A DNA stretch of 64,000 bases from an uncultured Clostridium sp. (GTDB taxonomy: Bacteria > Bacillota > Clostridia > Clostridiales > Clostridiaceae). Location: assembly GCA_903789665.1 (NCBI GenBank), contig CAIFEX010000007.1, forward strand, positions 1 to 64,000, in the 5' to 3' direction. Below are positions 1 to 9,658 of the stretch, in pieces. Under the pieces are notes generated by a model. The model saw nothing but the letters and a program-made list of their open reading frames with translations. It had not been told where the DNA came from and did no database searches. Made by a program: the position numbers and the translations under genes. Every line of letters begins with the position of its first letter. The stretch's first letter is position 1.

Positions 1-76
1 TCCAAATGGATTTTACTCTATCTATTCTATTTTACACAAATCTATGAACGTTCCCTGTTATGCGCAATTCTGTTTG

Positions 77-1042
77 TTAGATTATTGAAAATTGATCTAC
101 ATTCTTTTTCATTTTACTTAATTGCCTTGTATCAACGTGGTACTGTTCCCCGCTGGCGATCATATCATTTACCATGCTTTTCATCTCATTTAAAGAATGT
201 GTGATATGGCCTTTTATCATTAATTTCGCAGATTCTGTGGCGTACATTTTTTTCATGAAAGGAACCATTACAATTTTGGGAAGGAAATAGTAACATTGAG
301 GTTTGATTTTACTAACCGGTATTCCCCTAGCTTTGCATATACGCAGTCCTTCCCGAATTGCCAGCAGTGTCTGAACTACGACTGTTTTATCCTGGGAAAA
401 ATTAATATAATCATTCGTCTGCATAACTCCCGCAAGCAATCCCGCAGCTTCTGCATAATGGGTATAGATCCAGCCGAGTATATCCTTTGTGATTTTCGGA
501 TTCATGCTTGCGTCTGAAAATGCTTTTTCAACAGATTGTAACGCATTGGATATCGTCCCATCCTTTTCTCCTATCATAGACGGAGCGTCTGGACTTCCAA
601 AAATGGTACAGTAAATGCCCTGTTCATCCCGACCTCCACCCATAATATGCGGAAATCCATACAATACTTTATTTCCGTTGAACCAGCTTTCTATCTCATT
701 GGCATCGATCCAAAGACTTTGAAATATCAATACGGTTGTTTCATTGGCAAGCTTTTTAGAAAAACTTGCTATGATATTGTGGAGTCCATCTGACTTTGCA
801 CTAATAATGAATAAGTCATATACATTTTCTTTTGCAAGTTCCGAAATCACCTCTGGTCGATATAATTCTTCGGTTCTTTTATTGTTATCGCGCCCGTCAA
901 TACAGCGAATCGGAATTCCATGAAGTATGACATCTTGTGATCTTTCTTTTCGAATGAAATGAGTGACATCATAACCGGCCTTAGTAAGTTCATTTCCATA
1001 TACTGAACCGATAACACCATCGCCAAGTATTAATATTTTCAT
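77..1042 (-). CDS. Ketopantoate reductase family protein (ApbA/PanE-like)
   Basis: This 321-residue soluble protein begins with a Rossmann dinucleotide-binding loop (GDGVIGSVYG, residues 7-16) and has the two-domain layout of 2-dehydropantoate 2-reductases, which reduce ketopantoate to pantoate with NADPH. An AGGAG ribosome site lies upstream of the ATG. The length fits the family. The second domain is divergent and I cannot point to the usual catalytic Lys, so the substrate is uncertain; many Firmicute paralogues of PanE have unknown substrates. No pantothenate gene lies next to it. It is a single gene, and its 3' end lies close to the window edge. Confidence 0.75.
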   Translation of the reverse strand: MKILILGDGVIGSVYGNELTKAGYDVTHFIRKERSQDVILHGIPIRCIDGRDNNKRTEELYRPEVISELAKENVYDLFIISAKSDGLHNIIASFSKKLANETTVLIFQSLWIDANEIESWFNGNKVLYGFPHIMGGGRDEQGIYCTIFGSPDAPSMIGEKDGTISNALQSVEKAFSDASMNPKITKDILGWIYTHYAEAAGLLAGVMQTNDYINFSQDKTVVVQTLLAIREGLRICKARGIPVSKIKPQCYYFLPKIVMVPFMKKMYATESAKLMIKGHITHSLNEMKSMVNDMIASGEQYHVDTRQLSKMKKNVDQFSII

Positions 1043-1141
1043 TATTCATTACTCCTCTTAAATTTTTATAATGCGCACCCGCACCGACAGGCTTGGTTTC
1101 AAATATAAAATTGCCCTGTTTCCGTTTACACGCCAAAATCC

Positions 1142-1262
1142 AAAAAACATCTATCCCGTTCTCTCACCAAGCCCCAAAAACGCAAAACATCTATCCTGTA
1201 CACTCGCGAAGTGCCGACATCAATCTCGTTCACTCGCGGACGACATCCGCCCTCTGGACTTG
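1142..1262. repeat. Short degenerate tandem repeat in the gap upstream of the ketopantoate reductase-like gene
   Basis: The 314-bp gap 1043-1356 holds no convincing gene. It contains three to four diverged copies of a unit whose best-conserved part is ACATCTATCCCGTTCTCTCA (at 1147), with related copies at 1187, 1217 and, weakly, 1243 (spacings 40, 30 and 26 bp). The stretch is visibly richer in C than the flanking genes. Open frames across it simply translate the repeat. A short palindrome, CCAGTAaTACTGG, lies at 1328-1340. Confidence 0.55.
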
Positions 1263-1356
1263 TTCCCGCGAAGCGATATTTGGGCAGTTTCGGGACAACG
1301 GATTTTTGCCTCAAAACCCCGAAAGTGCCAGTAATACTGGACTTTTTACACACCCG

Positions 1357-2715
1357 TCAATTTACCCTTGACATCAATACCACGCACTCGACGTGGGCGG
1401 TGTGCGGGAACATATCCATCAGTTTTACCTTGTCTAATTTATATCCGGAACCAATAAATGAGTTCAGGTCATTTACAAGAGATTTTGGGTTGCAGGATAT
1501 GTAAACTATCTGTGAAGCATTGAAAGCTGTAATCTGTTTGATTGCTTTGGGATTGATTCCAGGCCTTGGGGGATCGAGTACTATTATGTCAGGTTTGTCC
1601 TCCAGGGTTTTTATTACGTTAAGCACATCTCCCGCTATAAAACTACAATTTTCTATATTGTTCAATACTGCATTTTCCCTGGCAGATTTCACAGCTTCCT
1701 TTACCAGTTCTACGCCTATCACTTTTTTTGCATGGGAAGACAGTATTTGTGCTATGGTTCCAGTGCCGCAGTAAAGGTCGAAAATTGTCTTTGATGAAGA
1801 ATCCCCTATGAAATTTTTTATTATATCGTATAATTTTTCAGTACCACGGGAATTGGTCTGAAAAAAGGATTGCGGGTAGATTTTAAATTTCAATCCCAAA
1901 ATTTTTTCAATTATAAAACCGTTTCCATATAGTATTTCAATAGAGTCGTTTTTTACTGTATCTGACAGACTGTCATTTATAGTGTGAAGTATACCCTTTA
2001 ATTTGCCGCTGTAATTTAAATCCTTTAATATTTCAGTTATTTCAGTGAAATCGAAATCAATTTGCGAAGTAGTTACAATGTTTATCAGTATTTCCCCCGT
2101 ATTTTTTCCTTTTCTGATTACCAGATTTCTCAGGAATCCTCTATGGCTTCGAACCCTGTAGTAGGACAGCTTTTTTTCCCTGAAATAGAGTACAGTTTTA
2201 TTTAAGATGAGATTGAAATCCTCATCGACTATTTTACATCTGTCAGCATTCACAATCCCGAATGCCTTTCCTTTCATGTGCATTCCCAGGGTAAGAGGTC
2301 CACCCTTTTGTTCATCTCCAAAGGTAAATTCCATTTTATTTCTGTATTGAAATTTATCAGGGCTTTTTTCTATACCCAGGAATTTAAAATTTTTAATAGA
2401 TGATTGCTGGAAAAGATCCAAAACCTGCCGCATTTTTAATTTGACCTGCATATCATAGGGTATAAACTGAAAATTACATCCGCCGCAGAGGTTGAAGTGG
2501 GGGCAGGCCGGATCTATTGCATAATTTACATTTTCAATTATTTCAATTATTTTAGCTTCTGCATATCCATTTCTTTTTTTCGTAATCTGACCTTTTATTT
2601 TCTGACCAGGTACTGAGTTTTTTATATATACTTTCAATCCATCCCTTTGTGCAATTCCCATTGCTGGGAATTGTGATTCCTCTATGGAAAATTCATATTG
2701 ATTTCCCTTTTTCAA
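1357..2715 (-). CDS. rlmD: 23S rRNA (uracil-5-)-methyltransferase RlmD/RumA type
   Basis: This enzyme transfers a methyl group from S-adenosylmethionine to a specific uridine of 23S rRNA. The N-terminal 65 residues look like a TRAM RNA-binding domain. Three cysteines, C71, C77 and C80 (CPHFNLCGGC), with a later Cys in ADRCKIVD, form the Fe-S cluster set of RumA-type enzymes. The SAM loop is FDLYCGTGT, followed by DPPRPG and the catalytic-Cys motif SCNP. Length (452) is normal. The start is TTG at 2715-2713, overlapping the stop of the upstream gene as TTGA, which suggests translational coupling. Firmicutes often carry several RumA paralogues, so the exact target uridine (RlmD versus RlmCD) is not decided here. 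Confidence 0.88.
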   Translation of the reverse strand: MKKGNQYEFSIEESQFPAMGIAQRDGLKVYIKNSVPGQKIKGQITKKRNGYAEAKIIEIIENVNYAIDPACPHFNLCGGCNFQFIPYDMQVKLKMRQVLDLFQQSSIKNFKFLGIEKSPDKFQYRNKMEFTFGDEQKGGPLTLGMHMKGKAFGIVNADRCKIVDEDFNLILNKTVLYFREKKLSYYRVRSHRGFLRNLVIRKGKNTGEILINIVTTSQIDFDFTEITEILKDLNYSGKLKGILHTINDSLSDTVKNDSIEILYGNGFIIEKILGLKFKIYPQSFFQTNSRGTEKLYDIIKNFIGDSSSKTIFDLYCGTGTIAQILSSHAKKVIGVELVKEAVKSARENAVLNNIENCSFIAGDVLNVIKTLEDKPDIIVLDPPRPGINPKAIKQITAFNASQIVYISCNPKSLVNDLNSFIGSGYKLDKVKLMDMFPHTAHVECVVLMSRVN

Positions 2716-3260
2716 TTTCCAATCTGCTCCTTTTTTGATGCTTTAGTAAATTTTTCACCTAAAGTCTTTCTGAATTTGCAGCTTCTCATTATAACAGGAT
2801 ACAGTACTAATACAATTAGGAACAATATTATATACATACCCTTCATATCTGCTATATAATATCCGAACAGAAGCCTTAAAATAAGGTCAAATAAATAAAG
2901 TAGGGCCAATGAAATTACAGCTGGTACAGCCGTATCTATAACTGAGAGTTTTAGATTCTGCGGTATCAGACTCTTTTTCTTATTTGAGTTTTTATCTGAA
3001 TTGGTATTTTCTTTGACCTCTGAAGGTTTGATTTTGGCAGTGTCCTTTTCAAAATTATTTATCTTAGTGTCATCGGTTTTGTCTTTATTGTCCTCTTTCA
3101 TGGTATCTTTAGCTTCAGGCTTTTTATCTTCTTTTTCCTCTTTCTTAGATTCTTCTAGTTTTTTCTTCTCTTCCATATTTTTACTTTTCAGTTCTTCCAA
3201 AAACTGCTTTTTTGCTTTTTCATCTACTGAAAATTTATTATCATCCTTGTTTTCTCCCAT
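2712..3260 (-). CDS. Small membrane protein with charged N-terminal region
   Basis: A 182-residue protein of unknown function. Residues 1-100 are an extreme Lys/Glu/Asp-rich low-complexity segment, probably disordered or coiled-coil. Two hydrophobic segments follow (about 113-138 and 145-160), then a short basic tail with KTLGEKF, reminiscent of RDD-family membrane proteins, although the RDD signature itself is not clear. An AAGGAGG ribosome site precedes the ATG. It forms a two-gene unit with rlmD, overlapping it by 4 bp. Function is not inferred. Confidence 0.75.
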   Translation of the reverse strand: MGENKDDNKFSVDEKAKKQFLEELKSKNMEEKKKLEESKKEEKEDKKPEAKDTMKEDNKDKTDDTKINNFEKDTAKIKPSEVKENTNSDKNSNKKKSLIPQNLKLSVIDTAVPAVISLALLYLFDLILRLLFGYYIADMKGMYIILFLIVLVLYPVIMRSCKFRKTLGEKFTKASKKEQIGN

Positions 3261-3373
3261 GGAATGTATGCCTCCTTCTTCTTTTTAGCTTTTACATGAC
3301 AAATATATTATGCTACACTATGGCATCTATGTAAATAGCTATAAAAGATCTTTTATTATTGTTTACATATTGT

Positions 3374-3402
3374 TTTACAATTTTACCGTTTAGTTTTATA
3401 AT
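3374..3402 (+). promoter_or_regulatory. Predicted promoter of the LTA-synthase-family gene
   Basis: TTTACA (3374-3379) and TATAAT (3397-3402) are separated by exactly 17 bp, matching a housekeeping sigma-A promoter. It lies about 54 bp upstream of the chosen start codon. Confidence 0.6.
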
Positions 3403-3455
3403 TTTAGTATTAAATAATGTTGTATTCAGTTTATCAGTTTAGAGGATATTTAATT

Positions 3456-5306
3456 ATGGATAAATCAAATGTGTTATTTTTAAATTTTTTGGATGTAATA
3501 TTTTTTATAGTATGTGTAACTTTCAAAATATTAGTATATGGAAAACATCTGGAAACAGGACATATGAAATTTGTTTCACTTTTCATTCCAACTATTGCCT
3601 CGGTGATGATTATAGTTTCTATATCATTGTTTTTCAATACAGGGGCTCGTTCCAGAATGCTCTATATATTTAACATTGTAATAAGCTCCTTTATAGTAAG
3701 TGATATTATTTATTTTAGATATTTTAAGGATATAATATCTCTTCCTGTACTTGCAAATGGATTCCAGCTAGGAGCTGTAAAATCAAGTGTATCCAGCCTG
3801 ATGAATATAAAGGATTTTCTATATTTTTTTGACATTGCATTTATTGTGCCCTTTATAAATAGGTACGTCAGGCAGTACGGAAGTAATGTTTTTCCAGATT
3901 ATAAGCTGCCGGTGGTTATGCTTCTTCTTTTATTTGGAATTGTTTTGGACTTTAAAAGCTTTTATGGGCTTTCAAGGGAACAGCCCAGGCTATTGAGTAC
4001 GATGTACAATAAAGTCTACATAACTAGAAAATTGGGTGTATTGAATTATCACTGCCTTGACATATATAATTCAGTTTCAGCAAATATAACGAAATTGGTA
4101 CCTGATTCCGAAAAAAAGATAGATGAGATAAATACATTTATTGATAATAATAAATCGGATGGAAAAAGTTTAAAGGGTTCTGCAGAGGGTAAAAATCTTA
4201 TAATGATACAGGTGGAAGCCCTCCAGGAATTTGTAATGGGAGCTTCTGTAAATGGACAGGAAATAACTCCAAATTTGAACAGGTGGGCCAGAAGATCTGA
4301 ATATTTCAATAATTTTTATTATCAGGTGGCGGCAGGAGGTACTTCTGATGCGGAGTTCATGACCAATAATTCACTTTATCCGGCTTCTGCGGGGTCGGCA
4401 TATTTCTTGTATTCGGGTAATAGATTTCATGCTATGCCTGAAAATTTCAAAAAAAAGGGATACAGCACGGCAGCCTTTCATGCCTTTAGGGAAAATTTTT
4501 GGAATAGAAATATAATGTATAAGAAATTTGGATTTGATACCTTCTACGGCGAGAAGAGTTACAGGGGAAATGAGATAATAGGTATGGGTCTCAGTGACAG
4601 ATCTTTTTTGAACCAGTCACTAATAAAATTGGACAGCATGAAGTCTCCCTATTACGCTTTCCTGATAACACTTACCAGTCATTTTCCGTATGATCAGGTG
4701 AACAAATATGGAAATTTCGATGTGAGAAGCTTGAATGGCACTTTCCTTGGAAACTACTTAAAGGCAATACACTATACGGACCAACAGCTGGGTATGTTTC
4801 TGGATTCTCTGGATGAAAGGGGAACGCTTAAAAATTCAGTTGTAGTACTTTACGGAGATCACTATGCAGTACCTAAGGATAGGGGAAATCAGCTGCTTAA
4901 ATTCTTAAACATAAATTCTACCTCCGATGTAAACTGGGAAAAACTTCAGAAGGTACCTCTTCTGGTACATTTTCCCGATGAATCGGTAAAAGGTGTAAAC
5001 AATACTTATGGAGGAGAAATGGATGTATACCCCACGGTTTGCAATTTATTTAATCTGCCTGAAAAAGATATGCTTGGCAAAGATCTTTTTAACCCCATAA
5101 ATCAAAGGGTGATATTCAGGAATGGTTCCTTTATAGACAAAAATTACTATTATTCTTCTGGGGATAATGTATACTATAGTATGAAGACGGGGAAAAAAGC
5201 AGCTGAAAATGACAGGCTTAGGAAAGAGAAGGAAAATGTGCTGGATCAGCTTGGATATTCTGATTATATATTAAAGCACAATGTAATGGATAAATTGAAA
5301 AAATAG
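3456..5306 (+). CDS. LTA synthase family protein (membrane phosphoglycerol transferase)
   Basis: Enzymes of this family polymerise glycerol phosphate from phosphatidylglycerol into lipoteichoic acid on the outer face of the membrane. The N-terminal ~170 residues contain several membrane helices; the C-terminal sulfatase-fold domain is extracellular. Visible motifs are QVEALQEF, the nucleophile region GGTSDAEF (Thr about residue 296), NSLYP, and the metal-binding YGDHY near residue 466. I chose ATG 3456, which follows AGAGGAT, over an in-frame ATG 39 bp upstream that has no ribosome site. An ABC importer starts 19 bp downstream and may be cotranscribed. LTA synthase proper versus a modifying paralogue cannot be separated by eye. 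Confidence 0.88.
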   Translation: MDKSNVLFLNFLDVIFFIVCVTFKILVYGKHLETGHMKFVSLFIPTIASVMIIVSISLFFNTGARSRMLYIFNIVISSFIVSDIIYFRYFKDIISLPVLANGFQLGAVKSSVSSLMNIKDFLYFFDIAFIVPFINRYVRQYGSNVFPDYKLPVVMLLLLFGIVLDFKSFYGLSREQPRLLSTMYNKVYITRKLGVLNYHCLDIYNSVSANITKLVPDSEKKIDEINTFIDNNKSDGKSLKGSAEGKNLIMIQVEALQEFVMGASVNGQEITPNLNRWARRSEYFNNFYYQVAAGGTSDAEFMTNNSLYPASAGSAYFLYSGNRFHAMPENFKKKGYSTAAFHAFRENFWNRNIMYKKFGFDTFYGEKSYRGNEIIGMGLSDRSFLNQSLIKLDSMKSPYYAFLITLTSHFPYDQVNKYGNFDVRSLNGTFLGNYLKAIHYTDQQLGMFLDSLDERGTLKNSVVVLYGDHYAVPKDRGNQLLKFLNINSTSDVNWEKLQKVPLLVHFPDESVKGVNNTYGGEMDVYPTVCNLFNLPEKDMLGKDLFNPINQRVIFRNGSFIDKNYYYSSGDNVYYSMKTGKKAAENDRLRKEKENVLDQLGYSDYILKHNVMDKLKK

Positions 5307-5325
5307 AAAATCTAAGGTGCTTGGA

Positions 5326-6078
5326 ATGAAGAGATTAAAAAATATTCAAAATAAAATATATCCCGTACTCACAATAGTAGTAGTTGTAGTTATATGGCAG
5401 TTGGTGGTGGGATTCCAGTATATACAGCCGTATATTCTTCCTTCTCCGCTTGATATTGTAAAAACCCTTATTTCGGATTTTGGGAATATAATGAAAGATA
5501 CGGAGGTTACCCTTTATGAGTCCTTTATAGGGTTTTTTATATCCATAGTATTTTCATTTGTATTGGCTATAATAATGGATAGCTTCAATATAGTTAAAAA
5601 ATCATTATATCCTATTCTGCTTATATCTCAGACTATTCCGACTATAGCCATAGCACCGCTTTTCATAATATGGTTCGGATTTGGAGTACTTCCCAAGATA
5701 ATAGTTGTGATAATGGTGTGCTTTTTCCCCATAGTTGTAAACCTTGTGGATGGCCTGGAAAAGATAGACCCGGATTACATAAATTTATTTCATAACATGA
5801 AAGCCTCCAGGCTTCAGATATTTTACCATCTCAAACTTCCCTATGCCATGGTGAATTTCTTTTCAGGCTTGAAGATTGCTGCAACTTACATGATAATGGC
5901 TGCAATTATAGGTGAGTGGCTGGGGGGAGACAGTGGAATAGGCGTGTATATGGTAAGAGCCAAAAACGCCTACCAGCTTGATAAAGTATTTGCTTCAATC
6001 ATAGTTATTGTTGTGATAAGTATCGCAATAATTTATATTATAGATTTCATAGGTAAAAAAGTAATACATTGGAGATAA
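5326..6078 (+). CDS. ABC transporter permease (ThiX/SsuC type)
   Basis: A roughly 250-residue integral membrane protein with about six helices, of the binding-protein-dependent permease type. The EAA-loop region that docks to the ATPase is visible around NMKASRLQIFYHLKLP. The C-terminal GEWLGGDSGIG motif is typical of permeases for NMT1/taurine/aromatic-type substrates. ATG 5326 is preferred over an upstream GTG because AAGGTG sits 6 bp before it. It lies directly upstream of its binding protein and ATPase. Confidence 0.85.
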   Translation: MKRLKNIQNKIYPVLTIVVVVVIWQLVVGFQYIQPYILPSPLDIVKTLISDFGNIMKDTEVTLYESFIGFFISIVFSFVLAIIMDSFNIVKKSLYPILLISQTIPTIAIAPLFIIWFGFGVLPKIIVVIMVCFFPIVVNLVDGLEKIDPDYINLFHNMKASRLQIFYHLKLPYAMVNFFSGLKIAATYMIMAAIIGEWLGGDSGIGVYMVRAKNAYQLDKVFASIIVIVVISIAIIYIIDFIGKKVIHWR

Positions 6079-6090
6079 GAGGGGAAAATA

Positions 6091-7095
6091 ATGAAAAAAA
6101 GAAAATTTATATTTTTGATATTGGCTGTTTTTGTAAGTGTGGTTGTTCTGTCGGGGTGTGGAACAGATAATAAGAATAAAACATCAAATTCTTTGGAAAA
6201 GACTACTGTGATATTGGATTGGACTCCAAATACAAATCATACTGGACTGTATGTGGCCTTGAACAAGGGATATTATAAGAATGAAGGGCTGGATGTTAAG
6301 ATAGTTCAACCGTCTGCCGGAAGTGTTACCAATCTCATAGCTGCCGGGAAGGGTGATTTTGGAGTGAGCTATCAGGAAGATGTTACCTATGCACTTACAG
6401 GCGATAAACCGCTTCCTGTGAAGGCTATTGCTGCAATAATACAGCACAATACTTCCGGATTTGCCGCGCCAAAGAGCAAAAATATAAAAACTCCGAAGGA
6501 TTTTGAAGGAAAAGTGTATGGAGGATGGGGGTCGCCTTCTGAAGAGGCGGTGCTTAAAGCTGTGATGGAAAAGAGCGGCGGTGATTTTAAGAAAGTCAAA
6601 ATAGTAAACATTGGAAGCGATGATTTTTTTGCGGCTACGAAAAAAAACGTGGACTTTGCTTGGATATTTGAAGGCTGGACCGGCATACAGGCTAAATTGA
6701 AGGGAGAACAGCTTGATTACATACCTGTCAGAAATTTGGATCCGTCCCTGGACTACTACACACCTATTCTTATAAGCAGTGATAGAATTATAGATAAAAA
6801 TCCAGAAAAAGTGAAGAAATTTTTAGCGGCTACTGCCAAGGGCTATGAATATTCCATAAAACATCCTGAGGAAAGCGCAGGAATACTTTTGAAGTATGCT
6901 CCGGAGATAGACAAGAATCTGGCTGTTGAAAGTCAAAAGTACATGGCGAAACAGTATGTGGCAGATGCTCCCAGATGGGGAGTTATGAAATCTCAGGTAT
7001 GGCAGCGTTATGCCAAATTTTTGAAAGATAAGGGCCTGATAAAAAAGGAGTTAAATACAAGTGATGCATTTACAAACGAATTCCTTCCCAAATAA
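6091..7095 (+). CDS. ABC transporter substrate-binding lipoprotein, NMT1/THI5-like (ThiY type)
   Basis: A 334-residue lipoprotein: the signal segment ends in the lipobox LSGC at about residue 22, so the mature protein should be anchored to the outer face of the membrane. The start of the mature domain, [19 protein letters not shown], closely matches NMT1/THI5-like proteins, which bind pyrimidine thiamine precursors (hydroxymethyl- or formylaminopyrimidine). The gene sits between the permease and the ATPase. No TPP riboswitch is visible upstream, so the thiamine-precursor assignment rests on the family alone; taurine, sulfonate or riboflavin-like substrates remain possible. Confidence 0.85.
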   Translation: MKKRKFIFLILAVFVSVVVLSGCGTDNKNKTSNSLEKTTVILDWTPNTNHTGLYVALNKGYYKNEGLDVKIVQPSAGSVTNLIAAGKGDFGVSYQEDVTYALTGDKPLPVKAIAAIIQHNTSGFAAPKSKNIKTPKDFEGKVYGGWGSPSEEAVLKAVMEKSGGDFKKVKIVNIGSDDFFAATKKNVDFAWIFEGWTGIQAKLKGEQLDYIPVRNLDPSLDYYTPILISSDRIIDKNPEKVKKFLAATAKGYEYSIKHPEESAGILLKYAPEIDKNLAVESQKYMAKQYVADAPRWGVMKSQVWQRYAKFLKDKGLIKKELNTSDAFTNEFLPK

Positions 7096-7108
7096 TACAG
7101 GCGATACT

Positions 7109-7813
7109 ATGATTGAGCTTGAGAATGTGTGTAAAAAATTTGGCCAAAGGACAGTACTTCAGAATGTAAGTTTGTATTTGAACAGGGGGGAATTTGTCTC
7201 TATACTCGGTCCGAGCGGCTGCGGCAAGAGTACTCTTTTTAATATAATAACGGGGTTTGTAAAAGAGGACGGCGGCAGTGTCTTTGTAAAAGATGACATA
7301 GGTTATATGCAGCAGAAAGATCTTCTCCTGCCCTGGAAAACGGTAATTTCAAATGTGGTATTGCCCCTTGATATAAGAAAGGTGAATAGGAATAAATCTA
7401 GGAAAATTGCCGAAAAGTATATTGATATGTTTGGACTGGGCGGTTATGAAGATAAATATCCCTATGAACTTTCAGGCGGTATGAGGCAGAGAGCCAGCTT
7501 TTTAAGAACATTTCTTTCTTCAAAGGAGATAATGCTTCTGGATGAGCCCTTTGGTGCACTTGATTCCATAACAAGGGGAAAAATGCAGAGGTGGATTTTG
7601 AATATGAAGAGAAAGCTTGGCAGAAGCGTACTTTTTGTAACCCACGACGTTGAGGAGGCCATTGTTCTTTCGGACAGGATATATGTACTTTCCTCAAAAC
7701 CCAGTAAAGTCAAGAAAGAGATTGCAGTGGATTTCAACAGGGACGACAAGGAAAACAGGTTGTTTTCACAGGAACTTTTAAGTATGAAACAGGATATACT
7801 GAAATTGCTTTAA
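7109..7813 (+). CDS. ABC transporter ATP-binding protein (ThiZ/SsuB type)
   Basis: Cytoplasmic ATPase of the importer encoded by the two preceding genes. Walker A is GPSGCGKST, the Q-loop is in YMQQKDLLLPW, the signature is LSGGMRQR, Walker B is IMLLDEPF and the H-loop is VTHD. Length (234) is normal for SsuB/ThiZ ATPases. An earlier in-frame ATG at 7061 lies inside the binding-protein gene and would add 16 residues of no family character, so I place the start at ATG 7109, although its ribosome site is weak. Confidence 0.86.
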   Translation: MIELENVCKKFGQRTVLQNVSLYLNRGEFVSILGPSGCGKSTLFNIITGFVKEDGGSVFVKDDIGYMQQKDLLLPWKTVISNVVLPLDIRKVNRNKSRKIAEKYIDMFGLGGYEDKYPYELSGGMRQRASFLRTFLSSKEIMLLDEPFGALDSITRGKMQRWILNMKRKLGRSVLFVTHDVEEAIVLSDRIYVLSSKPSKVKKEIAVDFNRDDKENRLFSQELLSMKQDILKLL

Positions 7814-7822
7814 ATAAAATTA

Positions 7823-7862
7823 GTTAAAGCCAGGTGCTACAGAGGCAGGATCTGGCCTTTGA
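7823..7862. terminator. Possible bidirectional terminator between converging genes
   Basis: An imperfect stem (AAAGCCAG pairing with CTGGCCTTT, one bulge) lies between the ends of the ABC ATPase gene and the converging serine hydrolase gene, with T-rich sequence on the plus side (TTTGATTTTATT). Confidence 0.45.
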
Positions 7863-7864
7863 TT

Positions 7865-9658
7865 TTATTCTGTTTTATCTGCATGCAGGTTGAGACCCAG
7901 TGCGGGTTGGGACAGTTCAAGTCCTGTAATTTCACCATTGTTGTCCGTGTCAAATTTAAGGTTCACATCTGCAATCCTGAGGAAAAATTTAACTTGGGAC
8001 TGGGGATATAGCTGATATTTTTCACCTTGGTTGTTCTGCTCGTAAAAGATGGATTTCCCGTCGGTGGTTATGGATACATTTCCAGGGCTATTTTGCAGCT
8101 TGTAACTGCCAATATATTTATCTAAATTTTTAACATTCAGGTTGACTACATGTTTTGCCGCTGGAAGTTCGTAATTTTCTCCCAGAATTATGCCGGCCAG
8201 GGTGTCATTTAGAGGATTTATGTTGTAATAACCTACATTTGTGAGAATGATTATAGTCAGATTTTTGTCGGGATATCTGGCTATATTGCTGGTGAATCCA
8301 ACTGTATTTCCGCCGTGATATATTTTTCTCCCGTATTTTCCATTTGAAAGCATCCATCCGTATCCGTAGTAAGGTCCTGAAGATGTCATTGCCATGTGAT
8401 CTGAAAATATATTGTCCAATGTAGACTTTTTAACAAGTTTTTCCGTATAAAGAGCCCTGTCCCATTTGTATAGATCTTCTGTGCTTGAGTACAGGCATCC
8501 TGCACCGTAGGTCCCCTTAAGTGTTGCTTCATCGTTTACAGAATACACGTCCAGGTAACCTCCGTAGCCTGTTGAAGAATACATTTTTTCACTGCCGTTA
8601 TAGCTTAGTCCTGTATTTTTCATATCCAGAGGCTGGAAGATATTTTTTTGAAGGTAGTCTTCGTAACTCATTTTACTTACTTTTGTAATTATATATTCCA
8701 GAAGTATATATCCTGAATTGCTGTAGCTGAAATTGCTTCCCGGTTTAAATTCCAGAGGCTTATTTTTAAATATATCCATTACTTTGTTTATATCTCCCAA
8801 AGAGTATTGATTCATGCTCCAGAATTCAGGGAGATTGGTGCAATTTACAATTCCTGAACTGTGTGTGAGAAGGTTTCCTATTGTTATGGTATCTCCTCTT
8901 GGAAAATCGGGGATGTATTTTGAAATGGGATCACCTGTGTTTATCAGACCTTTTTCGACCAGCTGCATTATGGCCATTGCCGTAAATTGTTTGGTCATGG
9001 AACCTATGGGAAAGGTGGTGTTTTGGGTATTTTGAATATTTTGCTGAAAATCTGATTTACCATAACCCTTGTCTAAGAGTATCTTTCCATTCCGGGCCGC
9101 GAGTACGCTGCCGTGAAAATTATCCGTATTTTGAAGTGCACTTAAATAGGCGTCCAATTTTTGCGAAATGTAGGAACTTTCTTGATTTATCTGTACTTTT
9201 TCGGGGGTTGTTATTTTAATGCTTTTTGTACTGTTGTCCCAGTTTATGGTCTTACCGAATATTCTGCTGAAAAACTCCAGAGGTACAAATACAAAATTAG
9301 TTTTTATGATTGGAGCTGTTGACAGGATAATATTGTTGTTGTTCACAGATATTTTCTTATTGCTGTTTTTGAGATTTATGGTGTAGGTTGGAGTGATGAA
9401 TTCAGCGGTGTTTGTGCCTACCTTTAAGTTTCCATTTAATTTCCCGGAAAATACATTTAGGGAAACCATGACTGTTGAATTTGAGTCCTGATAAGGTTGT
9501 ACATATTTTGATGGAATGTTTTTCCCGTCAATGCTTACGGTGAATTCAGTGTCATTTGATACCGCCTGGGTGGTACTGGCTTTTACATCTGCTGTAGTTC
9601 CGCCTAGACATACCAGAAAAATTGATATAAGTACGGAGGAAAATACTTTTTTAAACAT
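7865..9658 (-). CDS. Secreted serine hydrolase (beta-lactamase/PBP4* class C fold) with copper-amine-oxidase-N-like domain
   Basis: The protein starts with a signal peptide (about residues 1-28), then a copper amine oxidase N-terminal-like domain (about 40-150; FVPLEFFSRIFGKTINWD is typical), common on clostridial secreted proteins. The rest is a class-C beta-lactamase-like serine hydrolase: SMTK holds the nucleophile Ser/Lys pair, YSNSGY is the second motif and HGGNTVGF replaces the KTG box. A C-terminal beta domain follows. Such enzymes act on peptidoglycan peptides or esters. I use ATG 9658, nine bases after AAAGGAG, rather than ATG 9667, which touches the ribosome site. It is a single gene. 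Confidence 0.85.
   Translation of the reverse strand: MFKKVFSSVLISIFLVCLGGTTADVKASTTQAVSNDTEFTVSIDGKNIPSKYVQPYQDSNSTVMVSLNVFSGKLNGNLKVGTNTAEFITPTYTINLKNSNKKISVNNNNIILSTAPIIKTNFVFVPLEFFSRIFGKTINWDNSTKSIKITTPEKVQINQESSYISQKLDAYLSALQNTDNFHGSVLAARNGKILLDKGYGKSDFQQNIQNTQNTTFPIGSMTKQFTAMAIMQLVEKGLINTGDPISKYIPDFPRGDTITIGNLLTHSSGIVNCTNLPEFWSMNQYSLGDINKVMDIFKNKPLEFKPGSNFSYSNSGYILLEYIITKVSKMSYEDYLQKNIFQPLDMKNTGLSYNGSEKMYSSTGYGGYLDVYSVNDEATLKGTYGAGCLYSSTEDLYKWDRALYTEKLVKKSTLDNIFSDHMAMTSSGPYYGYGWMLSNGKYGRKIYHGGNTVGFTSNIARYPDKNLTIIILTNVGYYNINPLNDTLAGIILGENYELPAAKHVVNLNVKNLDKYIGSYKLQNSPGNVSITTDGKSIFYEQNNQGEKYQLYPQSQVKFFLRIADVNLKFDTDNNGEITGLELSQPALGLNLHADKTE

Noticed and set aside
1126-1353. Minus-strand 75-codon frame between the ketopantoate reductase-like gene and rlmD
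   Set aside because: It follows the C-rich repeat and shows no family character; no ribosome site.
5307-5325. TPP riboswitch in front of the ThiXYZ-type importer
   Set aside because: The gap is only 19 bp; no aptamer can fit there, and none is seen upstream of the LTA-synthase-family gene.
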